From Gilvimarinus xylanilyticus (GTDB taxonomy: Bacteria > Pseudomonadota > Gammaproteobacteria > Pseudomonadales > Cellvibrionaceae): DNA of 64,000 nucleotides. The notes below the pieces were generated by a model that worked only from the letters and a program-made list of their open reading frames with translations, was not told the DNA's origin and did not search any database. Shown here piece by piece: positions 47,127-56,028 of the stretch. Each line of letters begins with the position of its first letter. Position 1 is the stretch's first letter. The translations under genes were made by a program, and so were the position numbers. The DNA is taken from NCBI RefSeq assembly GCF_024195295.1, contig NZ_JAMFTH010000001.1, forward strand, positions 124,001-188,000, in the 5' to 3' direction.

Positions 47127-47642
47127 ACAGCAAAAAACGCTTACTTGGGTACTGGGTACTGGGTTTTGGGTGGATTTCTCAGCTTCATCCCCGGCGTTGT
47201 CATTGCGGTTATTTACTGGGTAAACCAAAAAGCCGAGTGGCAGCTTGATCCTGTCGGCGAGAGCATCGCCAGCACCTTTAACCTGCAAATAAGATGCTCG
47301 TCCTGAGCATCTTATTTGTCGCCCTGTAAAATTGGCGGAATTTGCGAAATACCTTGATTTCACAGGGCTCACGCTCGCCTTCTGCGGCGTCGGCGCATCC
47401 TGCGCCGCTATTAACCCGGCAATCATAATTGCCGGGTTAATAGTATGCTACCGGTGGGCTGGGCTTTCTGCGCGCTCATACCCATGGCGTTACCGGTATC
47501 GGCAATGGCGTGGTTATCCATCGCGGGCTTCATCTGGGCCTGTAAAACCCACCGTTGGCAGCCGCTGTATTTATCCTTCGGGGCGTGTTTGGCGTTTGGC
47601 TTATTCTGGCCCGCAACCTTTTGGATCATGATGAGCGTGTAG
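47127..47642 (+). pseudogene. Possible decayed small membrane-protein gene carrying two perfect hairpins
   Basis: The 669 bases between the acetyltransferase and the DUF533 gene contain coding-like remnants in one frame: 47142-47291 reads as 'W-V-L-G-G-F-L-S-F-I-P-G-V-V' through 'S-I-A-S-T-F-N-L-Q-I', and 47445-47642 reads as two membrane helices with 'S-I-A-G-F-I-W-A-C-K'. Both resemble parts of a DUF4870-like four-helix protein. Between them lie stops and two perfect palindromes: a 13-bp stem (47287-47317) and a 16-bp stem (47408-47443). No good start codon exists. The alternative is a genuine 65-residue protein at 47445-47642. Confidence 0.35.
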
Positions 47643-47712
47643 CGCGGAACTGCGCCCACCACCGCAGGTCTATATCGGCAGCGTTAGGCGTTGTTAACTT
47701 ACGGAAAACACT

Positions 47713-48435
47713 ATGAATGCTTCTTCTATTTTAAATCAGTTGATGAAACAGGCCGGCGGTAGCTCATCTAGCGGCGGCTCGGGCGGCGTTGATGTCAGTA
47801 AAGTCATGCAGGGTATTTCCTCACAGTTCTCGGGTGGCAAAAGCTCGGGCGGTATCGATTTAAAAAGCCTTTTGGGCGGCGGCGCCCTGGGGATGATGAT
47901 CGGCTCCAAGCGCGGCCGAAAAATGGGCGGCAAAGCCTTAAAATATGGCGCTATTGCCGGAGTGGGTTATCTGGCGTGGAAAGCCTACCAGAACTCACAA
48001 TCGGGTAGCGCCGCTAACCCCGGACAGCCGAGCGCCCAGCAGGGCCAGCCACTGGAAGAACTGCAGGGCCAGGCGCAGGAGCGTCGCGGTCAGGAAATCC
48101 TACAGGCCATGATTATGGCCGCCCGCGTCGACGGCCATATCGATGCCAACGAGCGCGCCATGCTTACCCAGGAAATCGAAGCCCTGGGACCGGATGACGA
48201 ACTCCACGCCTGGATACAACGCCAGTTCGATGCGCCGCTGGATGCCCAGACGCTGGCGCAAACCGCTGACTCGCCCCAGGCTGGGCGTGAGATTTACTTG
48301 GTTAGCGCCATTATTGTCGATGAGCAAAACCCCATGGAGCGCGCCTGGCTGGATCAGTTGGCCGGTGCCTTGGGCTTACCGGCTGAGGTGGTCGGGGAAT
48401 TGGATCGGCAGGTGGAGGAGCAGGTTAGAGGGTAG
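47713..48435 (+). CDS. DUF533 (YebE-like) / TerB-type protein
   Basis: Protein of 240 residues. The N-terminal ~60 are Gly/Ser-rich and low in complexity; a central hydrophobic segment (~53-88, 'LLGGGALGMMIGSKRGRKMGGKALKYGAIAGVGYLAWKAY') is the DUF533 hallmark, followed by a TerB-like all-helical acidic domain (~125-238, 'AARVDGHIDANERAMLTQEIEALG', with D-G-x-I-D-x-x-E-R). E. coli YebE is envelope-stress induced; biochemical role unknown. The repeat-flanked island begins just after it. Confidence 0.82.
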   Translation: MNASSILNQLMKQAGGSSSSGGSGGVDVSKVMQGISSQFSGGKSSGGIDLKSLLGGGALGMMIGSKRGRKMGGKALKYGAIAGVGYLAWKAYQNSQSGSAANPGQPSAQQGQPLEELQGQAQERRGQEILQAMIMAARVDGHIDANERAMLTQEIEALGPDDELHAWIQRQFDAPLDAQTLAQTADSPQAGREIYLVSAIIVDEQNPMERAWLDQLAGALGLPAEVVGELDRQVEEQVRG

Positions 48436-48440
48436 TTTGC

Positions 48441-48630
48441 TTTTTATATGCCCGGGTCGCCGGGCGTTGCGAGGTACTTTTGGTCTTGGCCAAAAGTACC
48501 CAAAAGCCGCGCCCCAACATCTGGCCCTTCGGGTCCCCTCATTCCAATCGATTTTAGCGGGCCGTATCGATAGGCCGTCCGTGGCCTAGCGATACTTGCG
48601 CAAACCTCCTGTTTGCTTACCCCCTAAAAT
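48441..48630 (+). repeat. ~190-bp dispersed repeat, left copy (inverted partner at 51541-51725)
   Basis: Begins TATGCCCGGGTCGCCGGGCG and ends with CCTCCTGTTTGCTTACCCCC. It contains a self-complementary core (GGTACTTTT-GGTCTTGG-CCAAAAGTACC, 48473-48500). The reverse complement of 51541-51725 matches it over nearly the entire length with scattered substitutions. Similar blocks recur between genes in related genomes as far as I recall. It is non-coding. Confidence 0.85.
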
Positions 48631-48741
48631 AGATTTCCATTCGGCTTAGATGTAAACGGGGCAAAAAAGCGGTGCTTCGTAGCAGGTGAAGACTTTTATA
48701 CAGGTATATTTGACCGCCGCGGCCTAAGTCGCACGCATTGC

Positions 48742-48769
48742 CCGCAAAGCAGGCTCGCTTTGCGGTTTT
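48742..48769 (+). terminator. Terminator-like hairpin at the left end of the island
   Basis: CCGCAAAGC (48742-48750), six-base loop, GCTTTGCGG (48757-48765), TTTT. No gene ends immediately before it; it may close the DUF533 transcript or an unrecognised RNA between 48640 and 48740. Confidence 0.6.
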
Positions 48770-48844
48770 AAATAATTATAAAAACGTTTATAGTCAGTCA
48801 CTTAACCAATTGGGAAGGTTAGATAACAAGACAAATGCAAGTGC

Positions 48845-48973
48845 GTTAACGCGCACGCACGCTTTATCCCGCCTTCCTTACGCCTGAAAACGACTTAAAC
48901 TTTAATTAATACAGCTGCTTGCGGCTCTTTCCGAATGCTTTTTCAAGGAATGTTAACGCGCATGCACGCTATA
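48845..48973 (+). repeat. Pair of 22-bp direct repeats upstream of the ATPase gene
   Basis: 48845-48866 and 48952-48973 are the same 22-bp sequence with two differences (GTTAACGCGCACGCACG... and GTTAACGCGCATGCACG...), 107 bases apart. Their cores are GTTAACGCG palindromic-like stretches. They could be regulator sites or leftovers of insertion. The surrounding 48640-49003 is AT-rich and otherwise shows nothing recognisable. Confidence 0.6.
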
Positions 48974-49003
48974 CAAATGTTATGCAAAAAACGAGAGTTA
49001 TTC

Positions 49004-50632
49004 ATGGATTCAGAGATAATTATAAAAAAGGGACTAAAGTTAGGGGAATTGGACGCAGAGGCGGACTCTGATCTATTGGACGCTTGCTTTGTTGATAATG
49101 GCCAGCTGGGAGAGCTTCTCGACGTAGAGTCTCCTTCTTCAGTAATACTGGGGAGAACCGGTGCAGGGAAAAGTGCTCTTCTGTACAAAATTTAAACTGA
49201 AGTTGAACATTCCAGTTTCTTAGATCCGAACGATATTTCCATAAGATTTCTTGAGCATTCGAATATTGTTCTGTTCTTTAATGAGCTTGGCGTTAAACTG
49301 GATTTATTCTATCGAATTTTATGGAGACACATTCTTACAGTTGAGCTTCTAAAGTTACGTTATGGTCTACGAAGCGAGACTGATAATGATAGTTTCTCTC
49401 GCTGGCTAAACGGCCTAGTATCAAAAGATCGGGTTAGGGAGCGAGCCTTAAGTTACTTTGAAGAGTGGGGAGATAAATTTTGGCTAGAGACTGATGAGCA
49501 GCTTAAACAACTCACTACAAAATTTACTGATGACGTTAGGGCCAAACTCGGCGGAAAATATAAGAATATAGAAATATCGCTTGAAGGGGCGAAATCATTA
49601 AATGAAGAAGTGAAGACAGAAATCAAGTCGTTAGCGACTCAGGTGGTTAGTGGAATACAAATACAGCGACTGAACGAAGTTTTAGATCTGCTTGCTGAAA
49701 ATTCCTTCGAAGATAAACAGAAGCGCTATTACATACTGATTGATAAATTAGACGAGGATTGGGCGGAAACTGAAACGCGATGCAGGTTTATTCGCGCTTT
49801 GATCGAAGAAACCAAGAGTTTACGTCGTATACCTCAAGTGAAAATTGTGAGCGCTCTAAGAAGAGACCTTTTAGATTTGGTATTTGATAATACTCGAGAC
49901 TCAGGTTTTCAAGAGGAGAAGTATGAGGCGTACTTGGTTCCGCTGTCATGGTCTAAAGAGGACCTGAAAAAATTACTTTCGTCTCGAGTGGCTGAGGTTT
50001 ATAAGCGGCAGTATACAAAGCAGAGGGTAATGTTTAATGATGTTTTTCCAAGGTCACAAAAAGGCGGTAGCGGAGAATCAGTACATTACATCGTTGAGCG
50101 CACCTTGTTTCGTCCGAGGGATGCCATTCAGTTTGCTAATGAGTGTTTTAGGGTGGCATTTGATAGGCCTCGCATATCATGGAGAGCAATTTTTGCCGCT
50201 GAGGCGACTTATTCCAGCAAGAGATTGAAGTCATTAACCGAAGAGTGGTCTGAGTACTATCCTGCATTGGAGCACACCTTGGAAATGCTGAGAGGATTGA
50301 AGATTCCGTTTACGAGGTCTTCTTTATCTGCCGATAGGCTTTCAGAAATAACAATGGAGCTTCATGAGGCTGATATTAATGACCCGTGTACAAAAATGGC
50401 TCGGCAAATGTATTCTGCAGAATCTAAGTTTAGTGATGCTGATATGGTTTCTCAGATATTAATATGTCTATATCACGTCGGAGTTATCGGTATTAAAATA
50501 AGCACCCTGAATACTTACATTTGGTCTCATATAGATCAGCCCAGAATTAGTAAGAGTGAAGTTAAAAGAGCAAATCAAATCGTAGTTCATAAAATGTTTC
50601 GCCATGCTCTAGAAATTCATGAAGGCGCATAA
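49004..50632 (+). pseudogene. P-loop ATPase of the Sll1717/KAP-like type, interrupted by an in-frame stop
   Basis: One frame runs from ATG 49004 to the stop at 50630-50632 (543 codons) except for a single TAA at 49193-49195. Before it: N-terminal acidic segment and Walker A G50-R-T-G-A-G-K-S57. After it, with no frameshift: 'S-N-I-V-L-F-F-N-E-L-G-V-K-L-D-L-F-Y-R-I-L-W-R-H', and a Walker B-like Y-Y-I-L-I-D-K-L-D-E-D-W. The region matches what I recall of the Sll1717-family ATPases, often accessory-island proteins. A GTG at 49610 could restart a 340-residue product but lacks Walker A. A point mutation (for example GAA or CAA to TAA) or a sequencing error explains it. The gene is much more AT-rich than its neighbours. 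Confidence 0.75.
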
Positions 50633-51350
50633 CAAGTTGCGGTGTGTAACCAATTTTTTTACACTTCAATTGACAACGGGATTGGTTGCCGGTGCAACAA
50701 ATATTGGCAAGTATCCTGAGGGTGAGAAAGCGCTTGCAACACTCTCCAAGTCCGGGTTGTTTTTCCTTAAGTGGCGAGCATATGCCAATTATAAGAAGGA
50801 GCTTAAGGGTATTCGTAATGCCGTTGGCGCGTTGGGTCTTGTATCGGGTGCCTTGCTTCTTATCTTCGGCCCTTCATCCGAACCGTCGATGTATAACGCA
50901 TTGCCGGGCGCATGCATCGTGCTTTGGTTTATGCTGCACTTCGGTGTGAGTTTTCGGAGCAGCGTGCGGGAACAATTTTCGTTTGTAGGTCTGTTCCTAC
51001 TTGGTCCATGGTTAATTCTCCCGTTTCAGTTGCTTGGGCCCAATGATGTTGCATTACTTGAAGCCATGGTTCAACCTCTGGAGAAGTTAGGGATAGTAGT
51101 CAATTCCCCATACGAAGCTGCACTCTTGAGCAGTTTAGTTGGTGGAGCTATGGCGTTATTCATCGCATGTATGACGGTTCTCTTGTTCTCAGCGATGCCG
51201 CTGACGTTGTTGTTTTTATTGGCTGGCACCAGCCGACTTTCGATCGTTGCGTTGAGAGTGAGCGGGAAAACTGCCTACAACGTTGCCATGCTTTACTTCT
51301 TCGTTATTGGTCCAATCTTAGGTTTCCTGGTAAGCAAGGGGCATATCTAG
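50619..51350 (+). CDS. Hypothetical multi-pass membrane protein of the island
   Basis: Protein of 243 residues, not recognised. Its ATG lies inside the last codons of the ATPase gene (14-base overlap), implying coupled translation, though no good ribosome site precedes it and a later start is possible. After a ~60-residue amphipathic N-terminus, hydrophobic segments occur at ~65-84, 94-112, 120-140, 168-202 (probably two) and 218-238, giving about six helices. Pairing of a P-loop ATPase with a membrane partner is reminiscent of defence modules, but that is inference. Confidence 0.65.
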   Translation: MKAHNKLRCVTNFFTLQLTTGLVAGATNIGKYPEGEKALATLSKSGLFFLKWRAYANYKKELKGIRNAVGALGLVSGALLLIFGPSSEPSMYNALPGACIVLWFMLHFGVSFRSSVREQFSFVGLFLLGPWLILPFQLLGPNDVALLEAMVQPLEKLGIVVNSPYEAALLSSLVGGAMALFIACMTVLLFSAMPLTLLFLLAGTSRLSIVALRVSGKTAYNVAMLYFFVIGPILGFLVSKGHI

Positions 51351-51540
51351 GTGTTGCATAACAAAGCGCCGAAGCTTACGTTTGACCCGCTACCCACTTT
51401 TGCTGCCGCAAAAGCTGGCGTCGCATCAAAGAGCTCTGGTTTCACCCATTAGGCAAGTTGTCTTGTAGCCCTACGAAGTATTATTAGTGGATTCAGTCTG
51501 GGGTTTCGCCCATTTACGGCTGAGCCGAGCGGAGGCCGAT

Positions 51541-51725
51541 TTTTGGGGGTAAGCAAACAGGAGGTTTGCGCAAGTATCGTCAGGCCAGGGAGGGCCTGTC
51601 GATACGGCCCCCTAAAATTGGCTGGAGGGAGGGCACCCCGGAGGGGCCAGTTGTTGGGCGAGGTTTTTGGTTACTTTTTGCCGAAAAAGTAACTCGCAAC
51701 GCCCGGCGACACGGGCATATTAAAA
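51541..51725 (-). repeat. ~185-bp dispersed repeat, right copy (inverse of 48441-48630)
   Basis: Reads GGGGGTAAGCAAACAGGAGG on the plus strand at its left end and GCCCGGCGACACGGGCATAT at its right end, the mirror of the left copy. The internal hairpin (GGTTACTTTTTG...AAAAAGTAAC, around 51669-51694) is conserved in position with compensating changes. With the left copy it brackets the AT-rich island. The 425-base gap 51351-51775 holds only this repeat plus a small CTTTTGC/GCAAAAG hairpin near 51400. Confidence 0.85.
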
Positions 51726-51775
51726 GCGAAATAAATATTTCTTCTCTGAACGTAAAAGTTATCCAATTGAAAATC

Positions 51776-53371
51776 CTACCCCTGCAATCCCTTACTCGCC
51801 AAATACTCATCATAAGTCCCGGAAAAATCGATAATTTTATTATCGGTAATCTCCAAAATACGCGTGGCCAGTGACGAGACAAACTCGCGGTCGTGGCTGA
51901 CAAAAATAAGCGTGCCGGGGTAGTTCTCTAGCGCCAGGTTGAGCGACTCAATGGATTCCATATCCAGGTGGTTGGTGGGTTCATCCAGCAGCATGACGTT
52001 GGGCTTTTGCAGGGTTAAGCGGCCGAAGATCATGCGGCCTTGTTCGCCCCCGGAAATTACCTGTACCCGTTTGTTGATGTCGTCGTTGGAAAACAGTAAA
52101 CGACCCAGGGTGCCGCGAATCAGTTGCTCATCGCCGTTAACGGGTTTGAACTGGCTCATCCAGTCGAACAGGGTTTCGTTATTGGCAAATTCGCTGCTGT
52201 GGTCTTGGGCGTAGTAGCCGATGTTGACGTTTTCGGACCATTTTACCGTGCCGGCATCAGGGGTTAGCTCCCCTTGCAGGGTGCGTAGCAGGGTAGTTTT
52301 ACCCGCGCCGTTTTCGCCAATGACGGCAATACGCTCCCCTACCTCGACCATCAGGTCGAAGGGTTTAAACAGCGGGCCTTCGTCGAAGCCTTTGCTCAGG
52401 TTGTGCACTTCCAGCGCCAGGCGGTGCAGTTTCTTTTCTTGCTCAAAGCGAATGTAGGGGTTTACCCGGCTGGAGGGCTTAATGTCTTCCAGCTGAATTT
52501 TGTCTATTTGCTTGGCACGTGAGGTAGCCTGCTTGGCTTTGGAGGCGTTGGCCGAGAAGCGGCTGACAAAGGCCTGCAGTTCGGCAATTTGCTCTTTCTT
52601 TTTGGCGTTGTCGGCGTACTGGCGTTCGCGCACGGCGGTGGCGGCGGTCATGTAGTCGTCATAGTTGCCGGGGTAGAGGCGAATTTCGCCGTAGTCCACG
52701 TCCGCCATGTGGGTGCACACGCTGTTTAGAAAGTGGCGATCGTGCGAGATAATCACCATAGTGCTGTTGCGCTGGTTGAGGGTCTCGCTCAGCCAGTGAA
52801 TGGTGTGAATGTCCAGGTTGTTGGTGGGCTCGTCCAGCAGCAGTACATCCGGGTCAGAAAACAGCGCCTGGGCCAGCAGCACGCGCAGCTTCCAGCCGGG
52901 GGCGATTTCGCTCATGGGGCCGAAGTGCTGCTCGGTGCCAATGCCCAGGCCAATTAACAGCTCACCCGCGCGCGACTCGGCGGTGTAGCCGTCCATTTCG
53001 GCAAATTCGGACTCCAGGTGCGCGACGCGAATGCCGTCTTCTTCGCTCATTTCTGCCTGGCTGTAAATACGGTCGCGCTCTTCTTTAACGGTCCAGAGTT
53101 CGGCGTGACCCATAATCACCGTATCGACGACTGAATATTGCTCAAAGGCAAACTGATCCTGACGCAGCTTACCAATGCGCTCACCCGGGTCCAGCGATAC
53201 ATTGCCCGCGCTGGGCGCCAAATCGCCCCCCAGAATTTTCATAAAGGTGGACTTGCCACAACCGTTGGCGCCAATTAGACCATAGCGGTTGCCATTGCCG
53301 AATTTAACCGAGACGTCTTCAAACAACGGCTTGGCGCCGAACTGCATGGTGATATTGGCGGTAGTGAGCAC
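51776..53371 (-). CDS. ybiT: ABC-F family ATPase YbiT
   Basis: Soluble ribosome-associated ATPase with two ABC domains, 531 residues (E. coli YbiT 530) and near-identical landmarks: N-terminal '[36 protein letters not shown]', first Walker B '[18 protein letters not shown]', the interdomain P-site linker with '[30 protein letters not shown]', second Walker A 'GENGAGKTT', and '[19 protein letters not shown]'. ABC-F proteins act on stalled or initiating ribosomes; YbiT has no drug-resistance role established. No membrane domain. Confidence 0.94.
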   Translation of the reverse strand: MLTTANITMQFGAKPLFEDVSVKFGNGNRYGLIGANGCGKSTFMKILGGDLAPSAGNVSLDPGERIGKLRQDQFAFEQYSVVDTVIMGHAELWTVKEERDRIYSQAEMSEEDGIRVAHLESEFAEMDGYTAESRAGELLIGLGIGTEQHFGPMSEIAPGWKLRVLLAQALFSDPDVLLLDEPTNNLDIHTIHWLSETLNQRNSTMVIISHDRHFLNSVCTHMADVDYGEIRLYPGNYDDYMTAATAVRERQYADNAKKKEQIAELQAFVSRFSANASKAKQATSRAKQIDKIQLEDIKPSSRVNPYIRFEQEKKLHRLALEVHNLSKGFDEGPLFKPFDLMVEVGERIAVIGENGAGKTTLLRTLQGELTPDAGTVKWSENVNIGYYAQDHSSEFANNETLFDWMSQFKPVNGDEQLIRGTLGRLLFSNDDINKRVQVISGGEQGRMIFGRLTLQKPNVMLLDEPTNHLDMESIESLNLALENYPGTLIFVSHDREFVSSLATRILEITDNKIIDFSGTYDEYLASKGLQG

Positions 53372-53546
53372 GGGAGATCCTGTGGTAGAAAGAATAGGTA
53401 GGCGGTTGCTGTAGGACGGTAAAAGCCTGTTCGGCTAAGCAATCGCAAAGGCGCGCGATTGTCCCAGATGTGGGGTAATACATCAACGGTAAATAAATGA
53501 CTAATATGCTACAGGGTGGTATGCCTGTTTGCGGCGTTAATTGGCA

Positions 53547-53675
53547 ATGCTCTGTCTTTTGGCGCTGCCCAACTTTTTGAATAGCAACCCATTCATAGGC
53601 GAAAATACGCTGTTTATCGCGCTGAATATCGGTGTGTTAGGGGCTATTGTTATTCAATTGTATAAAGGCAGATGA
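53547..53675 (+). CDS. Possible 42-residue membrane peptide
   Basis: Short frame from ATG 53547, hydrophobic, with two plausible membrane stretches ('MLCLLALPNFLNS', 'LFIALNIGVLGAIVIQLY') and a basic end. No clear ribosome site. It lies in the 468-base gap between the ybiT start and the xylanase terminator; everything else there is a palindromic repeat and a terminator. May be a remnant of a larger gene. Confidence 0.25.
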   Translation: MLCLLALPNFLNSNPFIGENTLFIALNIGVLGAIVIQLYKGR

Positions 53676-53741
53676 AACATTGCAGCCACAGGCTTTATTG
53701 TAAGGGCGGGTTACCAGCCAATAAATGTTTGCTTTATTTCT

Positions 53742-53772
53742 GCGTCAGACGTCCGACCTCAGACGTCTGACG
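53742..53772. repeat. Palindromic 31-bp intergenic repeat, copy 1
   Basis: GCGTCAGACGTCCGACCTC followed by AGACGTCTGACG, an imperfect palindrome. A nearly identical copy is at 57530-57561. It directly precedes (on the minus strand, follows) the xylanase terminator. Confidence 0.7.
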
Positions 53773-53796
53773 AAAAAAGCCCCGCTATCGCGGGGC
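53773..53796 (-). terminator. Rho-independent terminator of the xylanase gene
   Basis: On the minus strand GCCCCGC-GATA-GCGGGGC (53779-53796) is followed by six Ts (53773-53778), about 44 bases after the xylanase stop. Confidence 0.9.
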
Positions 53797-53839
53797 TCTC
53801 GCGTCGGAAGTCCTTTTCCTTTTTATCGCTAATCCAGTA

Positions 53840-55519
53840 TTACCGATTCAAATACTCCATTAACCACTGCATCGCAGGGCGCTGCTGGCCATTGCTGGTC
53901 ATTAGGCCCGTGCCTTCGCGCCAGGTGGCGCCGACCACATAACCCCACAGGGTAATGCCGGCAACATCCGGGTGGTTGTAAAAGATAGGAAAGTGAGTCT
54001 GCATGTACTCCAGTTGCTGCTGGTCGTTGGACTCTTGAATATCGTACTCGGAAATATACAAAGGCAATCCCAGCGAGGCGATTTGATCCAGCTTGTCTTC
54101 AATTTCCTGAGCGCTCCAGACGCGGGGGTTATACAAACCGTGAGCCTGCAAGCCTATCGCATCGACGTAACCTGAATTAACCGCGGGACGGATCATATCG
54201 ATGATCGCGTCGGTATCCCAGGTCATAAAGTTGTAGTCGTTATAAATCAGAACCGCGTTGGGACAGTGCTCGCGCGCCAAACGGAACGACTCGGTAATCC
54301 AGTCGCTGCCATAGGCATTTTCGGCGTAGTTGGCCGGGGCGTGCGACGGTAAGGCCTCGTTGACCACGTCAATCATTTCGGTGTCGGGGTAGCGTTCGCA
54401 GTAATCGACAATCCATTCCTCAATTTCCGCGCGCTGCTCGGCGGCACTCAGCCCGTCAATCCAGCTCGGGCGCTGACTGCCCCACACGAGTACGTGGGCT
54501 TTAACCGGTATACCGCTGGCGCGTGCGTAATCGTAAATATCGTCCAGCGGCCCCCAGTTGTACTGGTCGCGCGTGCCTTCTACTGAGCCCCACTTGCCTT
54601 CATTTTCGGGGGTAATTTGGTCCCAGTACTGGGTAAAATCCGATCTGACACTGCCGTTGGTGGTGATATTGCCCACGAAGAATTCGGGGAAGTCAGGGTT
54701 ACCTGGATTACCGCTTGAGGAGCTGCTAGAGCTTGACGACGAGCTACCGTCAAACGGATTACCAAAGCCGATAGAGCCGCTGCAGTGCAGCATTTCCGAA
54801 TATGAACCCGCGCCACATTCGCCGTCCCAGGCGCCGGTATTGTCCTCTTGGTCTTCGGCCTGATGGGTCACATTGTTGACCATTACATAATCCACCTGCA
54901 CATCGCGGTCACCCGAGTCATTGGTAAAGGCAACGCGCAGCTCGCCGGTGGCATCCGTGTTGACCGTGTAGTCCAGCATGCCAATGCTGAGCGTCCAGGT
55001 TTCGATGGTTTGGCCGCCTATTTCCAGGCTGACGCTTTCATCGCCCACCACGCCACTCATACGCACGGTAATGCTGTTGCTGCCACTGTCGGTAGAAGAC
55101 GAACTGCTAGAGCTGCTGGGACTGCTTGAGCTAGAGCTGGAACTGGTCGAGCCGCCGCCCTCAACCTCCAGGCTGGTGAGTGTTGGCGTGGCGCTGCCAT
55201 TGGCGCAAAAACCAAAGCTTGTGCTACTGCTGGGGGCAATGTTGGCATTGTGAGGCGCGGGCGAGACACTGTCGCCGCTTAAGTTGCCGTTCCAAAGATT
55301 GGTAATATTGGCGCCATTAAGGCCCAGACCTACTGTCCAGTTGGAAATGTTGGCACTGCCGTTATTGGCGATGCTAACGTCGGCGCAGTAGCCGGATCCC
55401 CATTGGTTAGAGACGCTAATGGTGGCCTCGCCGGAGCCGTCGGTAATGGCGTGAGCTGCGCTCGCGGTCGCCAGCGCCGAGGCGGCAAACAGTAAATTTA
55501 TTCTATTTAGATTTGTCAT
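53840..55519 (-). CDS. Secreted modular GH10 endo-beta-1,4-xylanase (CBM2, CBM60-like)
   Basis: Extracellular xylanase of 559 residues. Order: signal peptide (1-24, A-H-A/I-T-D); CBM2 cellulose/xylan-binding module (~25-122, Cys45 and Cys105 as the typical disulfide, Trp40/61/76 for binding); poly-Ser linker (~124-142); CBM60-like calcium-dependent xylan-binding module (~149-255, C235/C246); second Ser linker (~258-270); GH10 catalytic domain (~277-559). Catalytic acid/base is Glu388 in V-V-N-E-A-L and nucleophile Glu491 in Y-I-S-E-Y-D, 103 residues apart as expected. The usual H-T-L-V-W-H motif reads H-V-L-V-W-G here, a variant of the substrate-binding strand. Poly-Ser linkers are characteristic of Cellvibrionaceae enzymes. 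Confidence 0.95.
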   Translation of the reverse strand: MTNLNRINLLFAASALATASAAHAITDGSGEATISVSNQWGSGYCADVSIANNGSANISNWTVGLGLNGANITNLWNGNLSGDSVSPAPHNANIAPSSSTSFGFCANGSATPTLTSLEVEGGGSTSSSSSSSSPSSSSSSSSTDSGSNSITVRMSGVVGDESVSLEIGGQTIETWTLSIGMLDYTVNTDATGELRVAFTNDSGDRDVQVDYVMVNNVTHQAEDQEDNTGAWDGECGAGSYSEMLHCSGSIGFGNPFDGSSSSSSSSSSSGNPGNPDFPEFFVGNITTNGSVRSDFTQYWDQITPENEGKWGSVEGTRDQYNWGPLDDIYDYARASGIPVKAHVLVWGSQRPSWIDGLSAAEQRAEIEEWIVDYCERYPDTEMIDVVNEALPSHAPANYAENAYGSDWITESFRLAREHCPNAVLIYNDYNFMTWDTDAIIDMIRPAVNSGYVDAIGLQAHGLYNPRVWSAQEIEDKLDQIASLGLPLYISEYDIQESNDQQQLEYMQTHFPIFYNHPDVAGITLWGYVVGATWREGTGLMTSNGQQRPAMQWLMEYLNR

Positions 55520-56028
55520 GGCTAAACTCCTTCAAGAGTAGTGGGCTAAGTTTGCGCTAACTCTTGCCGCGATACCTCCTGCGAGCCCGAGCAAATAAGT
55601 AGAACCACGGACCTGCGTTCGCTCTGAGTTATTAAATGCTTACGGCGGCCGGTTAGCGAACAGCAGGGAAGATTTAAGTGTGGCCGCAACTTATTGTCAA
55701 TTTGAGTTTAAGTGGTTTGAGGGATCTTGTGCCTTGGTTTTTAGGATTGTGTTTTCTGTCACGTTTGCTTTGTTCTAATCGAAATATGTAATGGGTTGCT
55801 ATATTCAGGGAGGAAGTGATAGTCGAGGTCAATGTAAAGGAAGATGCGCTAAGCGACGTTCGATTGTTGTAGGCGAAGTCATTTGTCTGCCAAAATATTT
55901 CGCGGGTATTATTGGCGATCAGCTTTCGCTAGGGCGAAAGCGGCACCGCATACAGACGGGCTAGCCAAAAATCGTATGCAACCGCTTCACCATAATGGTT
56001 TGTATCGTCGGTTTTACCCAGGCACTAG
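55520..56028. other. 509-base spacer, promoter region of the xylanase, no gene seen
   Basis: No coding frame is supported. It should carry the xylanase promoter and regulatory sites on its left side. One small perfect hairpin occurs, GCTTTCGC/GCGAAAGC (55922-55941), without a T-run. AT-rich stretches near 55680-55800 may be promoter DNA, but I cannot identify a specific operator. Confidence 0.5.

Noticed and set aside
47423-47662. A 79-residue minus-strand frame downstream of the acetyltransferase
   Set aside because: The opposite strand encodes hydrophobic helices in a coherent frame, and this frame has no recognisable features.
49610-50632. Treating the downstream half of the ATPase as an independent gene starting at GTG 49610
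   Set aside because: The same frame continues upstream without a stop to the TAA at 49193, and the sequence there is protein-like, so a single interrupted gene is the better reading.
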